A DNA stretch of 18,185 nt. Origin: an uncultured Adlercreutzia sp. GTDB lineage: Bacteria; Actinomycetota; Coriobacteriia; Coriobacteriales; Eggerthellaceae. Where the stretch lies: assembly GCA_902478715.1 (NCBI GenBank), contig CABSMC010000051.1:1-18185 (forward strand). The letters are read 5' to 3'. Shown piece by piece: positions 1-8,364 of this stretch. Within the stretch, counting starts at the first letter, position 1, and every line of letters starts with the position of its first letter. The translations under genes and the position numbers were made by a program. Below the pieces are notes generated by a model. The model was not told the origin of the DNA, searched no databases, and was given only the letters and a program-made list of their open reading frames with translations.

Positions 1-13
1 CCCCCCCCCCCCC
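1..13. repeat. Poly-C homopolymer run
   Basis: Thirteen consecutive C at the left edge, just beyond the glnN terminator (poly-G in the minus-strand transcript). It may be a real homopolymer or an assembly-edge effect. Nothing in the window decides this. Confidence 0.6.
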
Positions 14-17
14 GCCG

Positions 18-47
18 AAAAAGAAACCCGCCGGAATGGCGGGTTTC
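18..47 (-). terminator. Rho-independent terminator of glnN
   Basis: A perfect 10-bp stem (GAAACCCGCC, 38-47 with 23-32) and a 5-nt loop, followed on the minus strand by five T (18-22). It lies 27 bp beyond the glnN stop codon, so it ends the glnN transcript. Confidence 0.9.
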
Positions 48-74
48 TCGCAGAAGTCCGATCCTTTTTCGCGC

Positions 75-2168
75 TTAGGCGTAGAACAGAATCTCGTTGT
101 AGGTGGGCACCGGCCAGGCTTCGCGCTCGACGATGATTTCCATGGCGTCCACGGCCGCGCGCAGGGCGTCCATCACGGGAATGATCTCGTGGGCGTTCAT
201 GTCGGCGCGCTTCTGCTGATCCTCCACTTCCAGAGAGGCGTAATGCAGCTCGTGCAGCCTCTCCAGTTGGCGGTTGATCTCGGCGGCGCCGGCCACGAGC
301 TTCTCCAGCTTGTCCTTCATGAACGAGGTGTCCCCATCGGGCAGCACGTTCTTGATGGCGGTGATGCCGTTGGCGAGCTTGGCGGCGTAGCGGTTGATGG
401 CCGGCAGGTAATCGCGACGCACCAGGCGCTTCATGGCGCGAATCTCGATGTTCATGATCTTGTTGTACTTCTCCAGCTTCACCTCGTAGCGGGAGCGGAC
501 CTCGTCCTCGGTGAGCACGCCGAACTCGCCGAACAAGTCGATGGACTTCTGGTCGACCAGGCACGGCAGCGCATCGGCCGTGGTGCGGTGATTGGCCAGG
601 CCGCGGCGTTCGGCCTCCTTCTCCCACTCGGCAGAGTAGCCGTCGCCGTTGAAGATGATGCGCTCGTGGTCGCGCAGGGTGCGCTTGATGTAGTCGATGG
701 CGGCCGCCTCGAACTCCTCGCCAGTCTTGCCCTCCATCTGATCGGCGAATTCCTTCAGCGACTTAGCCATGGCCGTATTCAGTACCATGTTCACGTCGGA
801 GAGGTTCTGGGCGGACCCGGGCATGCGGAACTCGAACTTGTTGCCGGTAAACGCGAAGGGGCTCGTGCGGTTGCGGTCGGTGTTGTCCTTGATGAAGTTC
901 GGCAGCACGTCCACGCCGAGGTCCATGGACACGCGCTCGAAGGAGGTGTAGTCGTGATCGCCGATGAGCGCGTCCACAATGGCCCCCAGTTCGTCGCCGA
1001 GGAACATGGACACGATGGCCGGCGGTGCCTCGTTGGCGCCCAGGCGATGGTCGTTGCCGGCGCTCGCCGCCGACATGCGCAAGAGCTCCTGGTACTCGTC
1101 GACTGCCTCGATGACGCCGGTGAGGAACACGAGGAAGCGAAGGTTCTCCATGGGGTTCTCGCCGGGATCCAGCAAGTTGCGGCCACCGGCGGAAATGGAC
1201 CAGTTGTTGTGCTTGCCCGACCCATTGATGGACTCGAAGGGCTTCTCGTGTTGCAGGCACACCAGGCCGTAGTGGCTGGCCAGAAGCTTCATCTTCTCCA
1301 TGGTGAGCAGGTTCTCGTCCACCGCTCGGTTCGTCTCGGCGAAGATGGGCGCCAGCTCGTGCTGGGCCGGAGCCACCTCGTTGTGCTTGGTCTTCGCGGA
1401 AATGCCCAGCGCCCACAGCTCATCGTCGAGCTCCTTCATGAACTCGTTCACCGTGGGGCGAATGGCGCCGAAGTAGTGCTCCTCCAGCTCTTGGCCCTTC
1501 ACCGGCGGATAGCCGAACAGCGTGCGACCCGTGAGCATGATGTCGAGGCGCTTCTCGTAGTCCTTCTCGGAGATGAGGAAGTACTCCTGCTCGGCACCGA
1601 GGGTCGTGGTCACGCGATCGGACGAATCGTCGCCGAACAAGTCGAGCACGCGGCGTCCCTGGGTCTCGATGGCCTTCATGGAGCGCAGGAGCGGCGTCTT
1701 CTTGTCGAGCGCCTCGCCGGTGTAGCTGCAGAAGGCGGTGGGAATGCAGAGCACCTCGTCCTTGATGAAGGCGTAGGAGGTGGGGTCCCAGGCGGTGTAG
1801 CCGCGGGCCTCGAAGGTGGCGCGCAAGCCGCCGGAGGGGAAGCTGGAGGCGTCGGGCTCGCCCTGGATGAGCTCCTTGCCGGAGAAGGTCATGATGGCGC
1901 AGCCGTCATCGGTGGGATCGATGAAGCTATCGTGCTTCTCGGAGGTGATGCCCGTCAGCGGCTGGAACCAGTGGGTGTAGTGGGTAGCGCCCTTCTCGAT
2001 GGCCCACTCTTTCATGGCGTGGGCGACGACGTTGGCCACGTCCTCGTTCAGAGGCGCGCCCTCCTTGATGGTCTTCATCAGCTGCTTGTAGGTGGTCTTC
2101 GGCAGACGCTCGCGCATCACATGCTCGTTGAACACCATGGAGCCGTACAGATCGGTCACTTTCGACAT
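75..2168 (-). CDS. glnN: Glutamine synthetase type III
   Basis: Makes glutamine from glutamate, ammonia and ATP in the cytoplasm and so assimilates nitrogen. The product is 697 aa, the usual length for the large GSIII family (GSI and GSII are about 350-470 aa). Visible family signatures are GAEQEYFLI at 191-199, KTKHNEVAPAQHELAP at 259-274, GSGKHNNWS at 316-324, and NRTSPFAFTGNKFEFRMPGS at 433-452, which form the glutamate, ammonium and metal site. The frame is open upstream to 2240, but I chose ATG 2168 because GAGGAG lies about 7 nt before it and the conserved N-terminus starts there. It has its own terminator, and another terminator separates it from the rhamnose operon, so it is probably a single-gene unit. 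A promoter must lie in 2169-2337, but no convincing -35/-10 pair was found. Confidence 0.96.
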   Translation of the reverse strand: MSKVTDLYGSMVFNEHVMRERLPKTTYKQLMKTIKEGAPLNEDVANVVAHAMKEWAIEKGATHYTHWFQPLTGITSEKHDSFIDPTDDGCAIMTFSGKELIQGEPDASSFPSGGLRATFEARGYTAWDPTSYAFIKDEVLCIPTAFCSYTGEALDKKTPLLRSMKAIETQGRRVLDLFGDDSSDRVTTTLGAEQEYFLISEKDYEKRLDIMLTGRTLFGYPPVKGQELEEHYFGAIRPTVNEFMKELDDELWALGISAKTKHNEVAPAQHELAPIFAETNRAVDENLLTMEKMKLLASHYGLVCLQHEKPFESINGSGKHNNWSISAGGRNLLDPGENPMENLRFLVFLTGVIEAVDEYQELLRMSAASAGNDHRLGANEAPPAIVSMFLGDELGAIVDALIGDHDYTSFERVSMDLGVDVLPNFIKDNTDRNRTSPFAFTGNKFEFRMPGSAQNLSDVNMVLNTAMAKSLKEFADQMEGKTGEEFEAAAIDYIKRTLRDHERIIFNGDGYSAEWEKEAERRGLANHRTTADALPCLVDQKSIDLFGEFGVLTEDEVRSRYEVKLEKYNKIMNIEIRAMKRLVRRDYLPAINRYAAKLANGITAIKNVLPDGDTSFMKDKLEKLVAGAAEINRQLERLHELHYASLEVEDQQKRADMNAHEIIPVMDALRAAVDAMEIIVEREAWPVPTYNEILFYA

Positions 2169-2337
2169 AACGGGTTCGCTCCTCACTCGGGTCGATGATC
2201 GGAATAAGATACCACGTCGGAGCCACCGCAACGGCTGCACCCGGCACGTTCCAAGTTAATGGCGCATTGTTTCGAGGAGTTTTCTGGTAAGCGAAACCGA
2301 CGTTACGAAAGGGGCGGTTCGTTTTCACGCCCCACGC

Positions 2338-2365
2338 AAAACGACCCCGCCGAGGCAGGGTCGTT
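2338..2365 (-). terminator. Terminator at the end of the rhamnose operon
   Basis: An 8-bp stem (AACGACCC/GGGTCGTT at 2358-2365 and 2340-2347) with a 10-nt loop, running into TTTT on the minus strand. It lies about 70 nt past the MFS transporter stop and separates that operon from glnN. Confidence 0.75.
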
Positions 2366-2437
2366 GAGGAATTAAGGTCGCGCTCGACAAATGGCAGCGC
2401 GTATTCGGCGCAACACGACGGTGCGCCTAGGGTGCAG

Positions 2438-3799
2438 CTAATCGATATGTTTCCCGTAGCGCTCCTCGGTGATCTCGTCGAGGGTGCGGCCCTGGGTGTT
2501 GGGGCACCAGATGACGCCCACCACGAGCGACACCAGAAGGAAGCCACACATGATGATGCCGGCAGTCACGAAGCCCGCAGGGGTTTCCACGCCGAGGCCC
2601 GCCACGGCCACGAGCGACCAGATGCCCAGCACGCCGCGCACCAAAAAGAACATGATGCCCTGCACGCCGCCGCGATACAGCGTCGGGAACAGCTCCGTGG
2701 ACCACAGCGCGTAGAAGCACTGGGCCGAGAAGCCGGCCGAGATGCCCCACAGCGCCACGAACACCCACAGAAGCCAGCCCCAGCTATCGGCCGTGCCCGC
2801 TTCCAGCTGCATGCCGAAGAACACCATGACCACCCAAGCCGCCAGCGCCATCACGGCCGTGGCCGCGAACAGGATGCGATGCGGAATCTTGTCGCCGAAC
2901 TTCGAGAAGATGGCAAGCGAGCCCACCGCCGTGAGGATCCACATGACCGCCTGCAAAAGGGAGATGGTCGTGTCGTCCAGGTTGCCGGCCGCCGCGTACA
3001 TGTAAGGCATGAACTGGCCCATGGTACCGGCCACGATGTTCCACGTCAGATACACCGCAACGAGGAACACGATGGACTTCACATTCACGGAGTTAGTCAG
3101 CGCGCGTCCCATCATCTGGATGAAGGTGTCGCGCTTGCCGGCAGCCGCATCTTGCTTTTCCGTCCAGTCCTTCGACTCCTCCAGCTTGCGCTGCAAGTTC
3201 CACGCGATGAGCGCCACCACAAACAGGATGAGGAACAGCAGACGCATGGCGAACAGGCCGTCGAAGGGCCCGTAGGTGCCCGCCGGCAGAAGCGCGCCGT
3301 CCGGCCCGAAGGTCGGGAAGATGAACGAGAACAGCAGTGCGATGAGGAAGATGACCGCCGGACCGCAAGACCAGGCGAACTGGCTGATGCCGATGTTGGC
3401 GGCGCGGCTCGTGGAGGAGGACATCTCGGAGATGTAGCTCCACGACGACGGCACGCCGGCGCCCACGGACAGGCCGGAAATGACGATGCCGGCGCAGAGC
3501 ATGGGCAGGTTCACCGCGCACATAATGAGGAACACGCCCGTAGCGTACACGAGCAGGTTGTAGGTGTAGATGAACTTGCGCCCGAAGCGGTCGGCCAGAA
3601 AGCCGCCGATGAGCGCGCCCACCGCCGCGCCGAAGGCGTTCGCGCCCACGGCGCCCAAGATGGACACCCACACGTTGTCGAAGTTGAAGGCGATCGCCCA
3701 GGCCGCCAGCGCCACACCCGAGGCCACGATGCAGCCGGAGTCGAGGAAGTTGGTGAGTGATACGGCGATGGTGCCTTTTTTCTCTTGGGACAGAGCCAT
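2438..3799 (-). CDS. MFS sugar transporter, probable L-rhamnose importer
   Basis: A 453-aa integral membrane protein of the major facilitator superfamily with about twelve hydrophobic segments. The MFS motif A is clear at 65-75 (GGFLADRFGRK), with a weaker counterpart in the second half (SKFGDKIPHR). The long loop after helix 6 (KLEESKDWTEKQDAAAGKRD) is typical of the sugar/organic-acid porter branch. It begins 26 bp after the rhaD stop and is the last gene before a terminator, so it is the natural candidate for the rhamnose permease of the operon. It is not an RhaT (DMT-type) protein. Start ATG 3799 has AAAGGG about 12 nt upstream. Substrate is inferred from context. Another deoxy sugar or a rhamnoside is possible. 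Confidence 0.85.
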   Translation of the reverse strand: MALSQEKKGTIAVSLTNFLDSGCIVASGVALAAWAIAFNFDNVWVSILGAVGANAFGAAVGALIGGFLADRFGRKFIYTYNLLVYATGVFLIMCAVNLPMLCAGIVISGLSVGAGVPSSWSYISEMSSSTSRAANIGISQFAWSCGPAVIFLIALLFSFIFPTFGPDGALLPAGTYGPFDGLFAMRLLFLILFVVALIAWNLQRKLEESKDWTEKQDAAAGKRDTFIQMMGRALTNSVNVKSIVFLVAVYLTWNIVAGTMGQFMPYMYAAAGNLDDTTISLLQAVMWILTAVGSLAIFSKFGDKIPHRILFAATAVMALAAWVVMVFFGMQLEAGTADSWGWLLWVFVALWGISAGFSAQCFYALWSTELFPTLYRGGVQGIMFFLVRGVLGIWSLVAVAGLGVETPAGFVTAGIIMCGFLLVSLVVGVIWCPNTQGRTLDEITEERYGKHID

Positions 3800-3825
3800 A
3801 GTTTTGCAGACCCTTTCTTAGTTGC

Positions 3826-4758
3826 TTAGTTGTCGGTCGCCGAAGCCGCGGGGAAATCCAGCATGGCCTCGTTGATCTTGACGTTGAACTCGCGGCCGAT
3901 CTGCCGCAGCCCCTCGTCGGTGATGGTGTTCAGGAATTCGCCCGAGCCGCCGTTCATGGCGCGGGCGCGCCCGTAGATGTCGGCGGCCTTCTCGATGGTG
4001 TGCAGAAGCCCGAAAGTGACATCAAAGTCGGCGCCGGAGACGAACAGGCCGTGACTCGCCCACACCACCGCGTCGAAGGTCTTCATCTGCTCGGAGGTGG
4101 CCCGCGCGATGTCCGCCCCGCCGGGCACCATCCACGGCACCACGCCCACACCGGCCGGGAACACGACGACGCACTCGGTCATGGCCTTCCACAGCACGCG
4201 AGTGAAGGTGCGCGCGTCCAGCGGCAGCAGATAGGAAAGCGCGATGATGTTGGTGGGGTGCGCGTGGTAGATGACGCGGCAGGCGCCGTCGGTGGCCGCA
4301 GAGCGCACGGCGTGGTTCATGACGTGGGTCGGGAACTCGGACGTGGGACGGCCCCCGTCGTCGAGGCCCCACACGATGCGGTAGGCGTCGCCAGCTGCGG
4401 ACAGTTCCACAATGCCGATGTTGCGAGAGGGATCGGACGCCACATTGCGCATGTAGTTGCCGGTGCCGGTGACGAGGAAGTACGCACCGCCCATAGTCGG
4501 CGCCTCAACGCCGAGAGGGGTCCAGGGGCGTGCCTCCTTGTCGAAGAACTTGCGGGCGGTGTCGACGTCCTCGGGACGCAGGCGGTAGCTGAGGTTGCCG
4601 CCGTTGCGCTCGTGCCAGCCCTGCTCCCAGCCGTCGTTGCACAGGCGCACGAACCCGCGCACGAACCCCAGCTGCTCCATGGCCACGCCGGACACCGCCC
4701 CGCGCGCCGTGTCGATGCCTTGGGAAAGCATCTCCTGTGCCTGATCGAAAAATGCCAT
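3826..4758 (-). CDS. rhaD: Rhamnulose-1-phosphate aldolase
   Basis: A zinc-dependent class II aldolase splitting L-rhamnulose-1-phosphate into dihydroxyacetone phosphate and L-lactaldehyde. The 310-aa product has the class II aldolase features: GGNLSYR around 53-59 (phosphate-binding loop), a likely catalytic Glu in TSEFPTH (E141), the zinc pair HAH at 165-167 and the third His in ASHGLF (H236). It is about 35 aa longer than the E. coli enzyme. The frame is open up to 4848, but ATG 4758 is preferred because AGGAG lies about 8 nt upstream and the extension is composed of intergenic palindrome sequence. It sits between rhaA (165-bp gap filled by the palindrome cluster) and the MFS transporter (26-bp gap). 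Confidence 0.95.
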   Translation of the reverse strand: MAFFDQAQEMLSQGIDTARGAVSGVAMEQLGFVRGFVRLCNDGWEQGWHERNGGNLSYRLRPEDVDTARKFFDKEARPWTPLGVEAPTMGGAYFLVTGTGNYMRNVASDPSRNIGIVELSAAGDAYRIVWGLDDGGRPTSEFPTHVMNHAVRSAATDGACRVIYHAHPTNIIALSYLLPLDARTFTRVLWKAMTECVVVFPAGVGVVPWMVPGGADIARATSEQMKTFDAVVWASHGLFVSGADFDVTFGLLHTIEKAADIYGRARAMNGGSGEFLNTITDEGLRQIGREFNVKINEAMLDFPAASATDN

Positions 4759-4811
4759 ATCGTTGCTCCTTGCTTGAAACTCCTCGGGGGCGAGACCACG
4801 CGGTATTCTGA

Positions 4812-4905
4812 TTCGCTCAAACAGTCCTCGCTTTGTGAAACAGCCCACTGGGCTGTTTCAGTCGCTGCGGAACTCGCTCGGTCAGAACACCCCGTGTTCT
4901 CGCTT
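4812..4905. repeat. Cluster of two hairpins and five AGCGA-type motifs
   Basis: The 165-bp rhaA-rhaD gap holds a perfect 11-bp palindrome (4836-4846 with 4850-4860, 3-nt loop) and a perfect 7-bp palindrome (AGAACAC/GTGTTCT, 4884-4890 with 4894-4900, 3-nt loop). They are flanked by five variants of RAGCGAN read on the minus strand (4812-4818, 4827-4833, 4861-4867, 4873-4879, 4899-4905). There is no T tract, so these are not ordinary terminators. The layout resembles a REP/BIME-like extragenic element or an mRNA processing/stability element that could set rhaD and transporter levels apart from rhaBA. Function is inferred. Confidence 0.6.
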
Positions 4906-4923
4906 AGCTCGACCTTGGTTGAG

Positions 4924-6177
4924 CTACACGCGCTCGGGCAGGATTTTGGCCTCGTAGGCGGCCACGGCCGGGTACAGCCCGCCATCGAGCGGGCAGCCGG
5001 CGCGGCGGCAGTACTCGTCCCACACGGCGCCGAAGGGCATCGACTTCGCCTGCTCGGCCAGCATCATCTTCTCGGTGAACTGGTAGGTGTCCTGCAGCTC
5101 CTTCAGGCGCTCGCCCGGCTGCAGCAGCGCGTAGAGCAGCGATTTTTCCATGGCGCGCGTGCCCGTGGCCCAGGCGCCCACGCGGTTGATGGAGGCGTCG
5201 AAGAAGTCGAGGCCGATGATGACCTTCTCCCACGCGCCGGGGATGTGGGCGATCTCCATGGCCACTTCCTTGGTGGGGTCGTCGAAGAGCACCACGTGGT
5301 CGGAGTCCCAGCGCACCGGACGCGTCACGTGCAGCGGCACCTTGTCGAAGAACAGCAGCAGCGCCGAGAGCTTGTCGGCCACGTTCTCGGTGGGATGGAA
5401 GTGGCCCAAATCCAGCAGGTCGTACACGCCGGGGTGCGTGGCGGCGTAGGCCAGGTAGAACTCGTTGGAGCCCACGGTCATCGACTCCAGACCGATGCCG
5501 AACACCTTCGACTCGCAGGAGTCGATGACGCGGTCGTACTTCTCGGCGTAAATCTCGTCGAGCGAGTCGCGCAGGCGCTCGCGCAGGCCATAGCGGTCTC
5601 CGGGCACGTCCTTCAGGCCGTCGGGGATCCAGATGTTGCAGAGCGTCTGGTCATCGAGCGCCTCGCCGATCTGCTGGGAAATTTTGCGGCAGGCCTTGCA
5701 GTGGCGGATCCAGAAATCGCGCGTCGCCTTGTCGGGCGAGGACAGCGACAGCTCGTTGTTCATCATGGGGTGGCCGAAGATGGTGGGGTTGAAATCGATG
5801 CCGTAGCCGTGCGCCTTCGCCCACGCGACCCAGGGCTCGAAGTGCTTGTACTCGATGGTGTCGCGGTCGACCCAGGGATTCTCGTCGGTGAAGACGGCGT
5901 AGGAGGCGTGCAGGTTGATGCGCTTGGCACCGGGCACGAGGGCCATGGCGGCCTCGAAATCGGCGGTCAGCTCTTCGAAGGTGCGGGCGCGACCAGGATA
6001 GTTGCCCGTGGTCTGAATGCCGCCGGAAAGGCCCCCTTCCTGGTCGAAACCGAGCACGTCGTCGCCCTGCCAGCAGTGCACCGAGATGGGCTTGGCGGCC
6101 AGCTTCTCCATCACCGCCTCGGTGTCGATACCGAGGGCGGCGTACTCCTCGCGGGCCAAATCGTACATGGTAGTCAT
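4924..6177 (-). CDS. rhaA: L-rhamnose isomerase
   Basis: Interconverts L-rhamnose and L-rhamnulose in the cytoplasm, the first step of rhamnose use. At 417 aa it matches the family length (E. coli RhaA 419 aa). The metal-binding residues sit in recognisable motifs: GLESMTVGSNEF (E231), DLGHFHPTE (D256, H259, H261) and RWDSDH (D291, D293). The N-terminal half has KPISVHCWQGDDV and the glycine-rich SGGIQTTGNYPG typical of RhaA. Start ATG 6177 is chosen because AAAGGAAA lies about 6 nt upstream. The much longer open frame (to 6597) runs antisense-like through rhaB and has no RhaA homology. It lies 68 bp after rhaB in the same transcript. Confidence 0.97.
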   Translation of the reverse strand: MTTMYDLAREEYAALGIDTEAVMEKLAAKPISVHCWQGDDVLGFDQEGGLSGGIQTTGNYPGRARTFEELTADFEAAMALVPGAKRINLHASYAVFTDENPWVDRDTIEYKHFEPWVAWAKAHGYGIDFNPTIFGHPMMNNELSLSSPDKATRDFWIRHCKACRKISQQIGEALDDQTLCNIWIPDGLKDVPGDRYGLRERLRDSLDEIYAEKYDRVIDSCESKVFGIGLESMTVGSNEFYLAYAATHPGVYDLLDLGHFHPTENVADKLSALLLFFDKVPLHVTRPVRWDSDHVVLFDDPTKEVAMEIAHIPGAWEKVIIGLDFFDASINRVGAWATGTRAMEKSLLYALLQPGERLKELQDTYQFTEKMMLAEQAKSMPFGAVWDEYCRRAGCPLDGGLYPAVAAYEAKILPERV

Positions 6178-6245
6178 CGGATTTCCTTTCTGTTCACCAG
6201 TATCTAGAAGCTCTTGCTGTAAATCGTCGGGGTCGGAATCGCCCA

Positions 6246-7760
6246 TCACGGCTCCACCTTCTGCACGTCGAAGGACTCCGCGATGGCGGCGCGCACGGCC
6301 TTGAGGTGCGGAAACACCCCGTCGGCGAGCATCTGCACGGCCAGGTTGCCGAGCGCGGTGCCTTCCACGGGGCCGGCGTACACGGGAAGGCCGCATACCT
6401 CGGCAGTGCGGCGGTTCAAGTGGCCGTCCCGGCAGCCGCCGCCGACGATGTTGATGGACGCGTACTCGTGGCCGGCCAGCTGCGAGAGGCCTTCCACGGC
6501 CTCGCGGTAGCACAGCGCCAGGCTCTCGTACACGCAATGCATCAGCTCGCCCAGAGTCTCCGGCACCGGCTGCCCCGACTCCTCGCACGCCGCGCAAATC
6601 TCCTCGATCATGGAATCGGGCGAGAGGAACCTCTCGTCGTTCACGTTCACGATGGAGGCCGTCACGCTGGCGGCTTCGGCCTCGTCGGCCGCCTTGATGA
6701 GATCGGCAAACCCCACCTCGTGCCCCAGGCCCTCAACGCGCATGTACTGGTGAAGGCGCCCCTTGCGGATGGCCTTCTCGTCCACCACGTAGGTGATGCC
6801 GTTCAGCTCGCGGCGAATGGACTGGATCATCCACAGCCCCATGATGTTCTTCAGGAAGCGATAGCGGAAATGGTAGCCGCCCTCGTTGGTAAAGTTCTCG
6901 CGGAAGGCCGCCTCGGCGCAGATGGGGCTGCGGTTCTCCACACCGAGCAGGCTCCACGTGCCCGAGGAGAGGAACACCGCCGGCAGATCGCAGGCGGGAA
7001 CGGCCAGGTAGGCGCTGCCCGTGTCGTGGGTGGCCGGCAGCACCACGCGCGTGTCGTAGCCGATGGCGCGGGCGATCTCGGGACGCACGGGCCCCAAGCA
7101 CGCGCCGGCGTGGGTGACGTTGCGGAACAGCCGGCGGGGAATGCCGAAGGCCTCCATGACCGTCTCGTCCCACGCGCCGGTCTCCGCATTCAGAAGACCG
7201 GTGGTGGAGGCATTGGTGTACTCGATGGCCTTCTCGCCCGTGAGCAGGAAGTTCAAGTAGTCGGGAATCATGAGGAACGAGTCGGCCGCCTCAAGCTGCT
7301 CGGGATGCTCGCGCTGAAGCGCCAGCAGCTGGTAGATGGTGTTGAAGGGCTGGCGCTGCAGGCCGCAGCGGCGGTACAGCTCCTCGGGAGCCATGATGGC
7401 ATCGGCCACCTCGTACATGCCGGTCGTGCGGGAGTCGCGGTAGGCCACCGCGTCGCCCACCAGATTGTCCTCGGCATCCAGCAGCACGAAGTCGACGCCC
7501 CAGGTATCGATGCCCACCGACTTCGGGGCAAAGCCCGCCTCCTTGCACCGGGCAAGACCGCGCACCAGCTCACTTGAAAGCAACTCCACATCCCAGCAGT
7601 CGTGGCCGCCCCGGCGCACCTGGCGGTTGTCGAACCGGTGCACCTCTTCCAAACGAATGAGCCCGTCTTCCACGAAGCCCACCACCACGCGGCCCGACGA
7701 GGCCCCGATATCCACGGCCGCGTAGCAGTCGCGCCGCAACTCATGCGCACGATGCGCCAT
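6246..7760 (-). CDS. rhaB: Rhamnulokinase
   Basis: Phosphorylates L-rhamnulose to L-rhamnulose-1-phosphate with ATP. It is a 504-aa FGGY/ASKHA-fold kinase: N-terminal phosphate loop DIGASSGR (17-24), GIDTWGVDF (83-91), the catalytic-Asp motif PATHDTGSAY (242-251, D246), the second phosphate loop SSGTWSLLG (265-273) and the C-terminal adenosine motif INIVGGGCRD. Start ATG 7760 has AGGAA about 8 nt upstream. It is the first gene of rhaB-rhaA-rhaD-MFS, so the promoter and any operator should lie in the region just upstream. No AraC- or DeoR-type regulator gene is next to it in this window. Confidence 0.97.
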   Translation of the reverse strand: MAHRAHELRRDCYAAVDIGASSGRVVVGFVEDGLIRLEEVHRFDNRQVRRGGHDCWDVELLSSELVRGLARCKEAGFAPKSVGIDTWGVDFVLLDAEDNLVGDAVAYRDSRTTGMYEVADAIMAPEELYRRCGLQRQPFNTIYQLLALQREHPEQLEAADSFLMIPDYLNFLLTGEKAIEYTNASTTGLLNAETGAWDETVMEAFGIPRRLFRNVTHAGACLGPVRPEIARAIGYDTRVVLPATHDTGSAYLAVPACDLPAVFLSSGTWSLLGVENRSPICAEAAFRENFTNEGGYHFRYRFLKNIMGLWMIQSIRRELNGITYVVDEKAIRKGRLHQYMRVEGLGHEVGFADLIKAADEAEAASVTASIVNVNDERFLSPDSMIEEICAACEESGQPVPETLGELMHCVYESLALCYREAVEGLSQLAGHEYASINIVGGGCRDGHLNRRTAEVCGLPVYAGPVEGTALGNLAVQMLADGVFPHLKAVRAAIAESFDVQKVEP

Positions 7761-7972
7761 GTCGCCATTCCTATCTTCGCGCGCCAGCAGGGCACCACCG
7801 TAGGCGATCCCCGCTGACCATGAGCGTATTTCTCAACTTTTACCTGGGAAAACACGCAGGCCATTAATGCGGCGCACAGTGTACCAGCAAAGGAGCCCCC
7901 TGCAAGGGCGCGCGCCTAAAGAGGTGGCGGCCTGTAACAAATCAACAACAATGACTTCATGGGTCGCCATTG
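7761..7972 (-). promoter_or_regulatory. Upstream region of the rhamnose operon
   Basis: Of the 306-bp gene-free stretch 7761-8066, its rightward part holds the terminator of the neighbouring operon, so the promoter of rhaB must lie in the rest. The best pair I can find is TTGCTG (7885-7890) - 16 bp - ATTAAT (7863-7868) on the minus strand, which is weak (3/6 and 4/6 matches). No clear operator dyad was seen. Confidence 0.3.
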
Positions 7973-7998
7973 AAAGGGGCCCGGACGAACCGGGCCCC
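7973..7998 (-). terminator. Terminator after the molybdopterin/cytochrome operon
   Basis: A perfect 9-bp GC stem (GGGGCCCGG/CCGGGCCCC, 7990-7998 with 7976-7984), 5-nt loop, then TTTC on the minus strand. It is about 70 nt past the last stop codon (8067). The T run is short but the stem is very strong. Confidence 0.75.
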
Positions 7999-8066
7999 TC
8001 AGAGAAGGATATTTGCTCAGGCGCCCTTACCGCGCCGCCAATCGCGCGACTTCAGGCAGAGTGTCC

Positions 8067-8357
8067 CTAACCTTCCGGCACGAAGGCCGTGAATGCGGCG
8101 GTATCGGGCTCCGGACTCACCTCGCCGCGCTCGTTGACTGAGCGCACGAGCAGGCAGTAGGAGCCCGGCTCCTCAGGCGTGTACTCGAAGATCCAGTGAA
8201 CCCATCGATCGCCGGTGGAGGCGGACACGTCGTAGTCGGTCCAGTTCTCGCCGTCGTCCAGCGAGAACTGGACCGTCACAATGGGCACGCCGTAGTCTTC
8301 GGCATAGCCTTCAAAGCGCACCGGGCGCCCTACCTCCACCGCGAGCGGCGCAATCAT
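8067..8357 (-). CDS. Ig-like C-terminal (Mo-co dimerisation type) domain, split from the preceding gene
   Basis: The frame encodes 96 aa from ATG 8357 with no signal peptide. The sequence (RPVRFEGYAEDYG, VTVQFSLDDGENW, WVHWIFEYTPEEPGSYCLLVRS) is the beta-sandwich domain that follows the molybdopterin domain in sulfite oxidase relatives. The triheme protein upstream has the matching segment at about 466-550 (PVHLEGFADAW, KLEFSFDHGKTW, WRMDFTPPEAGTYLLNIRT). Here it begins 7 nt after the stop of the 269-aa gene and in another frame. AGGAG 10 nt before the ATG could allow separate translation, but without a signal peptide the product would stay in the cytoplasm, away from its presumed partner. 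A single frameshift that broke one gene is at least as likely as a true two-gene arrangement. Confidence 0.75.
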   Translation of the reverse strand: MIAPLAVEVGRPVRFEGYAEDYGVPIVTVQFSLDDGENWTDYDVSASTGDRWVHWIFEYTPEEPGSYCLLVRSVNERGEVSPEPDTAAFTAFVPEG

Positions 8358-8364
8358 CGCGATC

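Noticed and set aside
36..2198. A 720-codon plus-strand open frame opposite glnN
   Set aside because: It is antisense to an unmistakable glutamine synthetase, is low-complexity in V, L, G and H, and comes from high GC at third codon positions.
4000..6207. A 735-codon plus-strand open frame opposite rhaD and rhaA
   Set aside because: It crosses two conserved genes and the intergenic palindromes and shows no domain.
6178..6597. N-terminal extension of the rhaA frame
   Set aside because: It lies inside rhaB in another frame and has no RhaA similarity; ATG 6177 has a good ribosome binding site.
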